55,537 nucleotides of DNA, from contig NZ_QPJE01000015.1 of assembly GCF_003337245.1 (NCBI RefSeq), positions 1 to 55,537 on the forward strand, read 5' to 3'. Below are positions 15,051-24,912 of the stretch, in pieces. The translations under genes were made by a program, and so were the position numbers. The notes under the pieces were generated by a model that made no database searches, had not been told where the DNA came from, and worked only from the letters and a program-made list of their open reading frames with translations. The stretch comes from Halanaerobium sp. MA284_MarDTE_T2 (lineage in GTDB: Bacteria > Bacillota > Halanaerobiia > Halanaerobiales > Halanaerobiaceae). The number at the start of each line of letters is the position of its first letter. Position 1 is the stretch's first letter.

Positions 15051-15971
15051 TTAAGAACCATCCTGGGCACTGGGTTTGGCTGGTGCACCAGTAGGCACAG
15101 CCTTAGGTGTTGAACTATCTGATGACCATTCAATCCAGGCACCATCATAAATCTTCAAATCTCTATATCCTGCATTGTGCAGAGCAAGAAAAGTCTGTGC
15201 TGCTCTAATTGAAGTCTGGCAGTACATAATAACTTCTTTGTCCGGTGTTATACCATTATCAGGATAATATCTCTGAATATAATTTGCTGGATAATACTCT
15301 CCATTATCTTTATTATTATCAACATAATTAACGTGAACAGCTCCTGGAATAATTCCTTCATTAATTTCTTCTAAAGTTCTGACATCAAGTATTACTACAT
15401 CTTCAGCAGGATTATTAACCTGGGCAAGTACTTCCTCTTTATCGGCTATAAATTCTTCATTTTTTTCAGATGCTGAATATTCTGCTGCCTCTACCGTATA
15501 ATCACCGGAAATAAAGTCGGCTCCTGCTCTTTTTAGAGCATTTAAACCACCACTAATTACCTTCATATTGTCTGTATCATGACCGTAAACAAGCATTGTC
15601 CACCACAGACGAGCTGCATCCATATTATTATTATTATCATAAATAATTACTTTTGTCTGATTTCCTATACCATTTTCACCTAAAGTAGATTCTATCTTAG
15701 CTGCTGATGCCAGCATATTCGGAAAAGGACCAAAAGTAGTTATGCCACTTCTGGTAATATTAACCGCACCATTTAAATGCCGATCTTCAAAATCACCAGA
15801 ATTCTGAGTATCAACTACTACTACCTCTTCATCCTCAATCATCTTTAAAGCCTCATCTGCTGTAATTATATCCTGGTTAATTTCACCCGGAAACGTTATA
15901 TTACCTGTACAACCTGTTAAAATTAAAGAAAAAGCTAAAATAATTAACAACAAAATTGATAATTTTTTCAC
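15051..15971 (-). CDS. Lipoprotein SseA-like sulfurtransferase (tandem rhodanese)
   Basis: A 306-residue protein with lipobox LTGC (Cys21), so anchored on the outer face of the membrane. It has two rhodanese domains as in SseA/thiosulfate sulfurtransferases. The first has YDNNNN at the active-loop position, with Asp112 instead of cysteine, so it is catalytically inert as usual for this family. The second carries the active Cys251 in YCQTSIRA. It is upstream of and codirectional with the other exported rhodanese but is separated by a terminator. Likely transfers sulfane sulfur from thiosulfate; acceptor unknown. Confidence 0.85.
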   Translation of the reverse strand: MKKLSILLLIILAFSLILTGCTGNITFPGEINQDIITADEALKMIEDEEVVVVDTQNSGDFEDRHLNGAVNITRSGITTFGPFPNMLASAAKIESTLGENGIGNQTKVIIYDNNNNMDAARLWWTMLVYGHDTDNMKVISGGLNALKRAGADFISGDYTVEAAEYSASEKNEEFIADKEEVLAQVNNPAEDVVILDVRTLEEINEGIIPGAVHVNYVDNNKDNGEYYPANYIQRYYPDNGITPDKEVIMYCQTSIRAAQTFLALHNAGYRDLKIYDGAWIEWSSDSSTPKAVPTGAPAKPSAQDGS

Positions 15972-16101
15972 TTCTTCACCTCCAGAAATTAAAGTATATT
16001 GTTAAATTTAGAACAATCTATATATATTATAAAACACAAAGTGAGTTTATAGGTATAACTATTTTAAATAGTGCATTCGATTATCTAATAAATAGCTTTA
16101 C

Positions 16102-16131
16102 TTGCAGCTCTGAATAATTAAATGGTATACT
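16102..16131 (+). promoter_or_regulatory. Candidate promoter of glycosyltransferase gene
   Basis: TTGCAG (16102-16107) and TATACT (16126-16131) are 18 bases apart, 38 bases before the ATG at 16169. Confidence 0.45.
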
Positions 16132-16168
16132 GGAAGCAAATAAAACAAATCTTAAATGAGGCTAAAAA

Positions 16169-17743
16169 ATGAATTATCTCAAAAAAATAAAACCCATATA
16201 TTTTATAATTATAATTTTTTTCGCTGTTAATCTTCTATTTTTAGATAAATTCCCTTTTGTCCACTCTGATGAAGCATGGCTGAGCGGGCTATCACGCCAT
16301 ATGCTTAATCAAAAGAGTTTTGCTGTGACTGAACCTTTTTTTGACCTCTATCCACGCAGTCCTCACGCTGTGAAAATTATTTTTCATTTTCTGCAGATTA
16401 TTTTTATTAAACTTTTTGGTTATAATATCTTTTCTTTTAGATTGATTTCCCTCATTTTTGGAACATTTTCTATTTATTTTTTCTACAGATTGACAGAAAT
16501 CTTTATTGATAATAAAATTTTAAGGTATTTAACAGTGCTTCTGCTGACTTTTGATATTCATTTTATCTATAGTTCACATTTTGCCAGACAGGAAATCATA
16601 TTAGTCTTTATTTTCCTGGCCGCTTTCTATTATTTTTTACTTAACAATAAATCTATATATCAGAATGATGAAAATTACAAAAAAACTAAAGTATATCACA
16701 AAGACTTTATTCTGGCCTGTATTCTGGGTATAAGTATGGGAATTCATCCAAATATTTTTATTATTTCACTGCCTTTTATCCTGCTTTATACATATGCTCT
16801 TTTCTTCTCATCAGCTGTAAATATAAAAAATTATGCAGTCTTTGCCCTCACACTTGCTTCTTTTGCTGTTATATATATATTGATTAGTCTGGGCTTTGAT
16901 GCTGATTTTTTTATAAACTATGCCAGATATGGAAAAAGTCTGGGAGTTTTAAATACCTTTTCCAGTAAATTTGACAGCCTTGATTATTTTTATAAAAAAA
17001 TTTTTTACAGAGTAAGCGGCACTTATTACATACCTCCTATAAAAATACAGCTCACCCTATTTTTTTTCAGTTTTGCCGCCGGCCTGATTAAATGGATTAA
17101 AGATAGAAATAAGTTAATATTTATTTTGTTGATTTCCATTATTTCCATCAATCTTGGCTATGCTATCATCGGCAGATATAATCAGACCTCTATTATATTT
17201 ATTTTTCCCCTATTTTATCTGCTGGCCGCAAAACTTTTGGCAGACTTTAAAATCAAATATGCCTGTTCTGCTGTACTGGTTCTGCTTTTAATACTGTCTA
17301 TAAATACCTTTACTGCTGTTATTAATAGCTCATTTTCTGATTACAATGATTATCTCAAAAATATATCCTCTGCTGTTAAGGCAGAGGATAATGTTCTGGC
17401 CAACCTAAATTGTGATTACTATTTTGAAGATGGCAGTTTATTTGATTATAGGAATTTATCTTATCTAGAGAAAAGTAATCTTTCTTTTGCTGAATATATA
17501 GACAAAAATAATATTGAATATATTATTTATCCTGAAGAAATGGATTTTATTTATAATACACGTCCAGAATGGAATATTCTTTATGGAAATCCCTACCCTT
17601 ATTATAATGAGATGAAAGAATACCTGCATAATAATACTCAACTTATATATCAATTTAACGATAAAACATATGCTGTACGTATTGTAAGATATATTGGTGA
17701 AAAGAACTGGTCTGTAAAAATTTATAAAGTTATAACAAAATAA
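16169..17743 (+). CDS. Membrane glycosyltransferase, GT39/ArnT-like
   Basis: Integral membrane protein of 524 residues with about ten or more hydrophobic segments. It has the hallmark acidic pair in the first extracytoplasmic loop, HSDEAWLSGLSRH (about residues 31-43), where GT-C enzymes bind the lipid-phosphate sugar. The C-terminal ~130 residues are soluble. It would transfer a sugar from a polyprenyl carrier outside the membrane. It stands convergent to the sugar cluster on the other strand and is probably its partner. Sugar and acceptor are not evident. Confidence 0.7.
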   Translation: MNYLKKIKPIYFIIIIFFAVNLLFLDKFPFVHSDEAWLSGLSRHMLNQKSFAVTEPFFDLYPRSPHAVKIIFHFLQIIFIKLFGYNIFSFRLISLIFGTFSIYFFYRLTEIFIDNKILRYLTVLLLTFDIHFIYSSHFARQEIILVFIFLAAFYYFLLNNKSIYQNDENYKKTKVYHKDFILACILGISMGIHPNIFIISLPFILLYTYALFFSSAVNIKNYAVFALTLASFAVIYILISLGFDADFFINYARYGKSLGVLNTFSSKFDSLDYFYKKIFYRVSGTYYIPPIKIQLTLFFFSFAAGLIKWIKDRNKLIFILLISIISINLGYAIIGRYNQTSIIFIFPLFYLLAAKLLADFKIKYACSAVLVLLLILSINTFTAVINSSFSDYNDYLKNISSAVKAEDNVLANLNCDYYFEDGSLFDYRNLSYLEKSNLSFAEYIDKNNIEYIIYPEEMDFIYNTRPEWNILYGNPYPYYNEMKEYLHNNTQLIYQFNDKTYAVRIVRYIGEKNWSVKIYKVITK

Positions 17744-17746
17744 TCT

Positions 17747-18991
17747 TTAAAACACTTCCCCTATTTCTCTTATAATAAGATTTTTTCCCTGATTATCAAC
17801 AATTTTAAGCCTGTCGTAAACTTTTTTGAGACGTTCTTTTAATTCAGTTCTGCTCTCTGCTCTTACAATAAAATAGCCTGCTCTCTCAGTAGCATTTTCT
17901 ATTTTCTTTATTTTATCACCTTTTTTAAAATTAAATCCAATTTGAGAAACACCATCCAGGCTGAGAATTTCTTCAGTACTGCTTATATCTGCTATCCTGC
18001 CGGGAAGTGCAAAAAACAGCTGAACAGAAAGCCAGTTTTGGTTTTCTTTTAATTGATATCTGTTTAGTGAACTGTAATCTATCTCCTGATTTAATGCTAA
18101 ATTTACCATCATCTCAAGAATATCAACTCCTGTCAGTGATGGCATAAAATCACCTTCATAAGCACCACCGATTCTGCAGGCGATTTCATTAACTTTTATA
18201 CCATTATCACCAATTAACATTTGGAAATATATCGGTCCATTTTTAATTTGAAAGGCTTTTACTATTTTTTCTGACATGCTTTTTATTTCCTGATGATATT
18301 TAGACAGAAATTTTGAAGGGAAAATATGTGCTGTACAGATACCGATATGTGGTCCATTTTCGTAAGTTACTCGATCTGTGATAGTTAAAATTTTTAATTT
18401 TCCTTTATTGACCCATCCACTTACTGTAATTTCCCCACTATTGTAATATTCTTCTATCAAAATTTTATTTTCTCTGGAAAAGCTTAATACTTCTGCAAAA
18501 CGCTTTCTTACTTCCTCGATACTATTCAGCTTAAAGACTCCTCGCTGGCCCTGACTGTCCAGAGGTTTAACTACAGCAGGAAAAGAAAATTTCTCTAATT
18601 CTCTATCTAAAAAATTCTGCTGAAGAAATTTATGTTTTACTGATGGAATATCTGCTTTTTCAAATAATTTTTTCATCTCCATTTTATTTGTTACTTTTAA
18701 TGCAGTATCCGAAGATAAAAATGAAGGCAGATTAAGCTCTTCTGCGGTTCTGGCTGCAGTATATACCGGCTGATCGGTACCTGAAGTTAAAACTCCATCA
18801 ACACTATATTTTTTGGCAACCTCTATATTAGATTTAATATCAAATGTACTAACAGTTTCTCCATAATCAGCATATTTTTTTCCTGGTGCATCTGCATAAT
18901 AGTCAGATACAATAACCTGATGACCCATTTCTTTTGCTTTTTTTATTATACTTATCTGTCCACTTCCTCCACCCAATACAAGCAGCTTCAT
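17747..18991 (-). CDS. ATP-grasp ligase-like protein
   Basis: About 414 residues of the carbamoyl-phosphate-synthase-like ATP-grasp type. LLVLGGGSGQISIIKKAKE at the start is a pre-ATP-grasp Rossmann segment. The central FPAVVKPLDSQGQRGV is the ATP-binding strand-loop, and KVNEIACRIGGAYEGDF supplies metal-binding residues. Such enzymes ligate a carboxylate to an amine, phosphate intermediate first. ATG at 18991 with AAGGGTGA upstream is preferred over GTG at 19000. It is the last gene of the sugar cluster; possibly it adds an amino acid or acyl group to an amino sugar, but that is inference. Confidence 0.7.
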   Translation of the reverse strand: MKLLVLGGGSGQISIIKKAKEMGHQVIVSDYYADAPGKKYADYGETVSTFDIKSNIEVAKKYSVDGVLTSGTDQPVYTAARTAEELNLPSFLSSDTALKVTNKMEMKKLFEKADIPSVKHKFLQQNFLDRELEKFSFPAVVKPLDSQGQRGVFKLNSIEEVRKRFAEVLSFSRENKILIEEYYNSGEITVSGWVNKGKLKILTITDRVTYENGPHIGICTAHIFPSKFLSKYHQEIKSMSEKIVKAFQIKNGPIYFQMLIGDNGIKVNEIACRIGGAYEGDFMPSLTGVDILEMMVNLALNQEIDYSSLNRYQLKENQNWLSVQLFFALPGRIADISSTEEILSLDGVSQIGFNFKKGDKIKKIENATERAGYFIVRAESRTELKERLKKVYDRLKIVDNQGKNLIIREIGEVF

Positions 18992-19086
18992 TTTATTCAC
19001 CCTTAGATAATATAATTAATAATCTTTTCTATTTTTCAAATAAATCTTCCTCAGCTTATTTATTTATAGTATTTAATTCTTTTCAA

Positions 19087-19833
19087 TTACTCAAGATTAT
19101 AGGTTGTTTTTTCAACTATAAACTGTTCTTTTTCGCTCCGCAAATATTTCAAAAATGAAAATTTTCCATAATAAATGTACAGTTTTAAAAATAATCTGGT
19201 GAGCTTAAAATTGTTATAATTTGAATCTCCATATTTTCGTTTACTGTGTGAAACATATATGTTAGCAATTTTATCTGTATGTTTAAGCAGAACAGCAGAA
19301 ATGTATACAAATGATGTCTTTTCTGCTCTAATCTTGTTAACAAGCTCTTTTTTTATTATTCTAAAACTGCTGACTCTTGTACTATGACTTTTATTTGTTA
19401 TCAGGTCAAAAAGATAATTAGTCAGCTTGGAGCCTAATTTCCTATAAAAGCTGTATTCTCTATCTTCAGGAACAGCATATACAGCATCATACCCTTCTTT
19501 AATTTTTTGGTACAAATTAATAATATATTCCGGATCATGCTGAAGATCATCGTCCATTGTCACAGTATAATCTCCATTAACATAATTAAAGCCACAGATT
19601 AGTGCATTCTGCTGGCCAAAATTTTGAGCTAATTTAATTCCCTTTACTCTTCTATCCCTTCTGCTCAGTTCTACTATTTTGCTGTAACTTTTATCCTGAC
19701 TGCTGTCATCTACCATTATTATTTCAAATTCATCTGTTATTTTTTCAAGAGTTAGTTTAATCTGCAGGTAAAGTTCTTCCAGAGAGTTTTCCCCATTATA
19801 TACGGGAATAACTACCGAAAATAATGCTGACAT
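19087..19833 (-). CDS. Family 2 glycosyltransferase, DPM1-like
   Basis: GT2 enzyme of about 248 residues. FSVVIPVYNGENSLEELY opens the nucleotide-sugar fold, VDDSSQD follows, and the catalytic metal site is MDDDLQHDPEYI. It lacks long C-terminal membrane segments, unlike ArnC/GtrB. ATG at 19833 is chosen over the in-frame GTG at 19839 because GAGGT then has proper spacing. The RBS spans the stop of the aminotransferase gene, so it is coupled to it. It likely loads a sugar on a polyprenyl-phosphate for the membrane glycosyltransferase. Confidence 0.8.
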   Translation of the reverse strand: MSALFSVVIPVYNGENSLEELYLQIKLTLEKITDEFEIIMVDDSSQDKSYSKIVELSRRDRRVKGIKLAQNFGQQNALICGFNYVNGDYTVTMDDDLQHDPEYIINLYQKIKEGYDAVYAVPEDREYSFYRKLGSKLTNYLFDLITNKSHSTRVSSFRIIKKELVNKIRAEKTSFVYISAVLLKHTDKIANIYVSHSKRKYGDSNYNNFKLTRLFLKLYIYYGKFSFLKYLRSEKEQFIVEKTTYNLE

Positions 19834-19842
19834 GTTCACACC

Positions 19843-20994
19843 TCACTGACATAAATCACAAAAAATATTTTCTAATTTATCTGCTATATAAGATAGCTCT
19901 TTTGCTGTTAAATCAGGGTAGAGCGGCAGGCGCAGTATAGTGTCGGCTGCTTTATTGGTTATACTGAAATCATTTTCTTTATAACCCATTTTTTTACCCA
20001 TAGGTGAAGAATGAAGGGGAAGATAGTGAAAAGAAGCATTGACACCTGCTTTTTTCAGCCTTATAATTACATAATCTCTATATGACTTTTTATTGAATTT
20101 CAAAAAAAATATATGATAACTGCTGTCACAGTATTCTGGTATATAAGAAATTAAATCTAAAAATTTATAATCTCTATATTTGCTTAATCTCTGATAATAA
20201 TAGCTGTATATTTTTTTTCGCATGTTCTTAATTTTATCCATTTTTTCAAGCTGAGCCAGCAGAAAGGCCATCAGAAGATCTGAAGGTAGATAACTTGAGC
20301 CTTTATCAAGCCAGGTATATTTATTTAAATCTCCTCTTAAAAATCTGGATCTATTTGTTCCCTTTTCTCTAATTATTTCTGCTTTCTCTATTAAGCCTTT
20401 ATTTTTAGAATTGATTAAAAGCGCTCCTCCTTCTCCACTGACATAGTTCTTACTTCCGTGAAAACTGAAGCAGCCAAAGTCACCTATCCCTCCCAAATAA
20501 TTACCTTTATATCTGGCATTTACTGCATGAGCAGCATCTTCTATTACATACAGGTTATATTTTTCTGCAATTTCTTTTATTTCATCCATGCGGCAGGAAA
20601 CACCTGCATAATGAACAGGTATTACTGCTTTTGTTTTTTCGGTAATATGCTGTTCTATTTTTTCTGGATCCAGATTTAAAGTATCTTCACAAATCTCAGA
20701 AAATACAACTTTCCCCCCTTTAAGCAGTACAGAATTAGCAGTTGAAGTAAAGGTAAAAGACGGCATTATTACTTCATCACCGTCTTTTAAATTAATTAAA
20801 TCTGCTGCCATTTCCAGAGCATGTGTACCTGAAGTTGTCATAAAAATTTCATTTAACTTGAATTTGTTTCTGAGCAGTGTAGAAACTTTTTTGGTATAAT
20901 AACCGTCACCACTCAGCTGGCCCCTGTTAAGTGCATCCTGTATATATTTTATTTCATTTCCAGTTAAATAAATTTTGTTAAAAGGTATTTTCAT
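19843..20994 (-). CDS. DegT/WecE-type sugar aminotransferase
   Basis: PLP-dependent aminotransferase of about 383 residues, closest in look to WecE/RffA, which makes dTDP-4-amino-4,6-dideoxygalactose. PFNKIYLTGNEIKYIQDAL at the N-terminus, the TSGTHALEMA phosphate-binding loop, VIEDAAHAV with the cofactor Asp, and SFHGSKNY with the Schiff-base Lys are all present. ATG at 20994 gives the family N-terminus; a TTG at 21027 would overlap the LysR gene. With rfbB in the same cluster, dTDP-4-keto-6-deoxyglucose is the likely substrate. The thymidylyltransferase rfbA is not in the window. Confidence 0.82.
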   Translation of the reverse strand: MKIPFNKIYLTGNEIKYIQDALNRGQLSGDGYYTKKVSTLLRNKFKLNEIFMTTSGTHALEMAADLINLKDGDEVIMPSFTFTSTANSVLLKGGKVVFSEICEDTLNLDPEKIEQHITEKTKAVIPVHYAGVSCRMDEIKEIAEKYNLYVIEDAAHAVNARYKGNYLGGIGDFGCFSFHGSKNYVSGEGGALLINSKNKGLIEKAEIIREKGTNRSRFLRGDLNKYTWLDKGSSYLPSDLLMAFLLAQLEKMDKIKNMRKKIYSYYYQRLSKYRDYKFLDLISYIPEYCDSSYHIFFLKFNKKSYRDYVIIRLKKAGVNASFHYLPLHSSPMGKKMGYKENDFSITNKAADTILRLPLYPDLTAKELSYIADKLENIFCDLCQ

Positions 20995-21017
20995 AATTTT
21001 ATTTCTTACCCCAATCT

Positions 21018-21908
21018 TTAATAACAAATATGTTTGCCCAGAGCTTTAAATGTGTTTATAAATTCTTTTACAGAATCACTCAGAAATTCCGGCTTTTTAT
21101 GAATAATAAATATATCATAATCAAGATTATAATCACTGACACGTGATATCTGAAAATCATTGGCAGCATATTCCTCTTTAACTGCATTATATGGAACAAA
21201 AGCTACACCAAAGCCCCTGCGGACAAGTGTTTTAGTTGCTTCTGTAGATTCCAGGCGAGAAATAATATTTATATTTTCAAAATTGTAATCTATATTTTTA
21301 AGTGCTTGTTTAAAATTTTCTTTTATTATACAGTCTTCTTTTAAGACTATAAACTTCTGATCCAGAACATCCACCAGATTTATTTTTTCTGGAAGATGAT
21401 AGCTGTTGGGAGATATAAGTACTACCTTTTCATTTACAACTTTTTCTGCTATAAGCTCATTTTCTTCTGTCGGTTTTGTTATAAATCCTATCTCATAAAT
21501 ATCATTTATTACATCCTGCTCTATTTTAATCGAATTATCAGAAATCAAATTATAATTGTGTCCGGGAAACTTAAATTTCATATTTAAAAGCGCACAGGGC
21601 AGGCAGTAGGTTGCAATGGTATATTCTCCAGCAATTTTAATTTCTTCATTATGCTGCTCGGTCAGCTCAGATAACATTTTATTATATGTTCTAATAATGT
21701 TATCTGCATATTTTAAAACTATTTCTCCAGCTTCTGTCAATTTAACTCCTCTGTTGCTTCGCAAAAAGAGCTGTTTGCCAAGTGAATCTTCCAGCTTCTG
21801 TATCTGCTGACTTAAGGCTGGCTGTGAAATATGTGAAGAGTTTGCCACCTTTGATATACTTTTAACTTCAGCAATTTTTTGAAAGTATTCCAGACTTTCA
21901 ATATGCAT
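21018..21908 (-). CDS. LysR-family transcriptional regulator
   Basis: A 296-residue LysR protein. Its N-terminal winged helix-turn-helix includes VANSSHISQPALSQQIQKLE and LFLRSNRGVKLTEAGE, followed by an effector-binding domain. ATG at 21908 with AGGGA is preferred over the start at 21929. It lies between rfbB and the aminotransferase, all on the same strand, only 23 bp from the latter, so it may be cotranscribed with the sugar genes. Effector and targets are unknown. Confidence 0.88.
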   Translation of the reverse strand: MHIESLEYFQKIAEVKSISKVANSSHISQPALSQQIQKLEDSLGKQLFLRSNRGVKLTEAGEIVLKYADNIIRTYNKMLSELTEQHNEEIKIAGEYTIATYCLPCALLNMKFKFPGHNYNLISDNSIKIEQDVINDIYEIGFITKPTEENELIAEKVVNEKVVLISPNSYHLPEKINLVDVLDQKFIVLKEDCIIKENFKQALKNIDYNFENINIISRLESTEATKTLVRRGFGVAFVPYNAVKEEYAANDFQISRVSDYNLDYDIFIIHKKPEFLSDSVKEFINTFKALGKHICY

Positions 21909-22094
21909 AAATATCCCTTCCCGTTTCATTTTTAATTTTACACATGTTTTTGATTACCTTTTTATTTTGATTTTTAAATATACTTTTAGTTTCCTTATAT
22001 TTACAAATAATTTTTGACCTATGTTCTTAATATATTATATTATGATCTGCAGATTATAACAAGAATTATTGCAAAATAAAAAGGTTTTACCCAA

Positions 22095-23048
22095 TTATTC
22101 CCACCAGTCTACATGCTGATAATACCAGTCAACTGTCTTTTTAAGTGCAGAATAAAATTTATGCTCTGCCTCCCAGTTGAGTTCATCTCGTATTTTATCT
22201 GTATTTAAAGCATAGCGGTAATCATGTGCTTTTCTATCTTCAACAAATTCTATTAAATCCATATTCCTGTTTAAAATTTCAATAATATTTTCTGCCACTT
22301 CCAAATTTGTTTTTTCGCTTCCTGCTCCAATATTATATATTTCTCCAGATTTCCCCTTTCGCATCACTGCATCTACTGCTCTACAGCTGTCTTTTACATA
22401 TATCCAGTCTCTAATGTTTTTTCCATCACCATATAAAGGCAGCTGTCTGCTGTTAAGTGCATTTATTATACAGAGTGGTATTAATTTTTCTGGATGCTGA
22501 TGAGGCCCAAAGTTGTTGGATGATCTACATATATTTACACAAACCCCATAAGTTTTATAAAAAGAATTAACTATCATATCTGCCGCAGCTTTGGATGCAG
22601 CATAAGGATTTGTTGGATTTAAAATATCAATTTCTCTAAAAGAGCCTCTGTCATCTAAAGAACCATACACCTCATCAGTTGACATCTGGACAAATTTTTT
22701 TATATTGAAATCAAGCGCCAGCTTTAAAAGATTATGAGTGCCTTCAATATTGGTCTTAATAAACTGTGAAGAGTCGCTAATACTCCTGTCCACATGAGAT
22801 TCAGCAGCAAAATTTACTATACAATCAATATCCTCTTTTAAAAATATTTTTTTCATCATATCTTTATCCAGAATATCACCTTTAAAAAATTGGTAATTAT
22901 CCTCTGCTTCTATATCTTCTAAATTCTTTATATTACCCGCATATGTCAATTTATCAAAGTTAATTATATAATCATCATAATTATCTAATATATAGTGAAT
23001 AAAATTGCTGCCTATAAATCCCGCTCCTCCTGTAACAAAAATTTTCAT
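22095..23048 (-). CDS. rfbB: dTDP-glucose 4,6-dehydratase
   Basis: Extended SDR of 317 residues making dTDP-4-keto-6-deoxyglucose from dTDP-glucose. TGGAGFIGSN (6-15) binds NAD+, STDEVYG holds the catalytic Thr124-Asp125-Glu126, and YAASK provides Tyr149 and Lys153. The full set of RfbB residues is intact. It is the first gene of the sugar cluster and is followed by LysR after 186 bp, so a separate promoter for LysR is possible. It supplies the substrate for the WecE-like aminotransferase. Confidence 0.93.
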   Translation of the reverse strand: MKIFVTGGAGFIGSNFIHYILDNYDDYIINFDKLTYAGNIKNLEDIEAEDNYQFFKGDILDKDMMKKIFLKEDIDCIVNFAAESHVDRSISDSSQFIKTNIEGTHNLLKLALDFNIKKFVQMSTDEVYGSLDDRGSFREIDILNPTNPYAASKAAADMIVNSFYKTYGVCVNICRSSNNFGPHQHPEKLIPLCIINALNSRQLPLYGDGKNIRDWIYVKDSCRAVDAVMRKGKSGEIYNIGAGSEKTNLEVAENIIEILNRNMDLIEFVEDRKAHDYRYALNTDKIRDELNWEAEHKFYSALKKTVDWYYQHVDWWE

Positions 23049-23215
23049 AAGAATCGCTCCTATAAAATAGATCTCATATTAATTATATCACTCTGAACAG
23101 AAAAAAGAAAAACCCACCCTAATGTAGGCCTTTCTATAATTTGTTTAAAAAGCAAATAACAATTTCAAATCCTGCAGTAAATTATTTTCTAATTTAGATT
23201 CAATATTTTAAAAAT

Positions 23216-24760
23216 TTAAGAATCAAGTAATTTAAATTCAATCATTTTACTAAATAATGTTTCAAACCCACCAGCAGCTTCAAATGCATCTTCAATCTCT
23301 AGCTGTAGATCATATTCAGAAAATACATTGAATATGATTGAATCTTCGTTAATATTAATTTCTACTTTCTCTACAAGTCCCTTTCTATTCAGATCAAGGC
23401 TTTCAGCAATTTCTAAAATAATGCCCGCTTTCCTTATCAGTTCCTTATCCTCACCTTTAAGATTTATAATATCCTTAAAATTTTTGCGGTTCAAGTTATA
23501 TTTATGCAGGCTGTATTTATTGTGCCTGTGAGAAGCAGAGATATATGCTGCTAAAAGATGTTCCCTATGATTTAAACCATATAAATCAGCATTTAAAATA
23601 ACATAAAATGAATGTTCATGATGATCATAATAATTAATATTTGTTCCAACATCATGCAGCAGTGAGGCAGTTTTTAAAATTCTATCTATTCTTCCTGAAA
23701 ATTCATCTGTTTTAAAAGAGAAACTTGTCTTTAATTGATCAAAAATACTTTTACTTAATTTATAAATCTTAGCTGCATGAGCTTCATTCATATCAAAATT
23801 ATGCAGCAAATTTCTTATAGAGTAATCAAGTACATCCTCTATAATACCTTCACCTTCAATTAAATAGTCATATACCAGTCCTTCTCTAATTCCTTTTCCA
23901 CTAATTATCAAATCTTCAATACCTGTATAACTCATCAAATAATTTACAAGGGCACTTGCACCTATAAAAATATCTGCTCTTTTTTTGGATAAACCATCTA
24001 TATTTTTTCTTTCTTCAATATTTTTACTTGATACTTTCTCATAAACTGAAGTTACATTTTCTTTCTCCATACTGTAATAATGGAGCAGATCAAGTGGATA
24101 GTTAGTTTCTCGCTGCCATATTTTAGCTATATTTCTTATAGTGCCGCCCACTCCAATTAAAGGTATAGAATTAATTTCCTGAAGCCAATCTAATTTAGAA
24201 AATTGCTCATAAAGATATTTTTCTATTTCTTTATCATACTTATTTTCTTCATATAAGGCAAATTTTTCTGTAATAGTCAATGCACCAAAAGAAAGGCTAA
24301 TACTTTCCTTTATTTTCCTTTCTTCCATCAGGATAAGCTCTACACTACCACCACCAACATCCATAATCAACGCTGAATTTTGGTCAAAACTATTAGATAC
24401 CCCCATATAATCATAATACGCTTCTTCTTTACCAGAAAGAACTCTTACTTCAAGACCAGTTTGTTTGTAAACCCGATCAAGAAATTTCTTCCGATTTACA
24501 GCTGCCCTTACTGCAGCTGTAGCCACTGTAATAATTTTATCAACCTCTACAGCATCACATAGATTCTTAAATAAAGTAAGAGTCTGTAAAGCTTTATTTA
24601 TTCTATCTTCTTTTAAATAGTTATTTTTATACATTCCTTCTCCCAATCTCACAGTTTCTTTTAATTCATCTATAATTCTAAAAGAATTATCCTCCCTATA
24701 GTCAACTAAAATCATCTTTATTGAATTGGAACCTATATCAACAATTGCTAATTTATTCAT
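23216..24760 (-). CDS. ppx: Ppx/GppA exopolyphosphatase with HD domain
   Basis: About 514 residues. The N-terminal sugar-kinase-like fold is seen in AIVDIGSNSIKMILVD, TVATAAVR, and DVGGGSVELILM. A C-terminal HD domain contains SLLHDVGTNINYYDHHEHS. It degrades polyphosphate and/or pppGpp. ATG at 24760, eight bases after AGGAG, is preferred over the TTG two codons earlier. It is divergent from the ppk gene across a 140-bp gap, so synthesis and breakdown are likely set from one regulatory region. AT-rich TTAACATAAATTT near 24886 recalls a Pho-type site, but only weakly. Confidence 0.88.
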   Translation of the reverse strand: MNKLAIVDIGSNSIKMILVDYREDNSFRIIDELKETVRLGEGMYKNNYLKEDRINKALQTLTLFKNLCDAVEVDKIITVATAAVRAAVNRKKFLDRVYKQTGLEVRVLSGKEEAYYDYMGVSNSFDQNSALIMDVGGGSVELILMEERKIKESISLSFGALTITEKFALYEENKYDKEIEKYLYEQFSKLDWLQEINSIPLIGVGGTIRNIAKIWQRETNYPLDLLHYYSMEKENVTSVYEKVSSKNIEERKNIDGLSKKRADIFIGASALVNYLMSYTGIEDLIISGKGIREGLVYDYLIEGEGIIEDVLDYSIRNLLHNFDMNEAHAAKIYKLSKSIFDQLKTSFSFKTDEFSGRIDRILKTASLLHDVGTNINYYDHHEHSFYVILNADLYGLNHREHLLAAYISASHRHNKYSLHKYNLNRKNFKDIINLKGEDKELIRKAGIILEIAESLDLNRKGLVEKVEININEDSIIFNVFSEYDLQLEIEDAFEAAGGFETLFSKMIEFKLLDS

Positions 24761-24912
24761 TGTCAACTCTCCTTTTGATAAATAAACTTTATGTAAATTT
24801 TACATTAATTTTTGATCACAACACTATTATTCTTCATAATCATATGTTAAAATTAAGCCACAGTAAAGCTGTTTTGAAAAATTTAACATAAATTTAAAGT
24901 AGGATGATTAAA

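Noticed and set aside
23100-23145. Hairpin after the rfbB-upstream region as a terminator.
   Set aside because: Only a 4-bp stem (CCTA/TAGG) forms; too weak to call.
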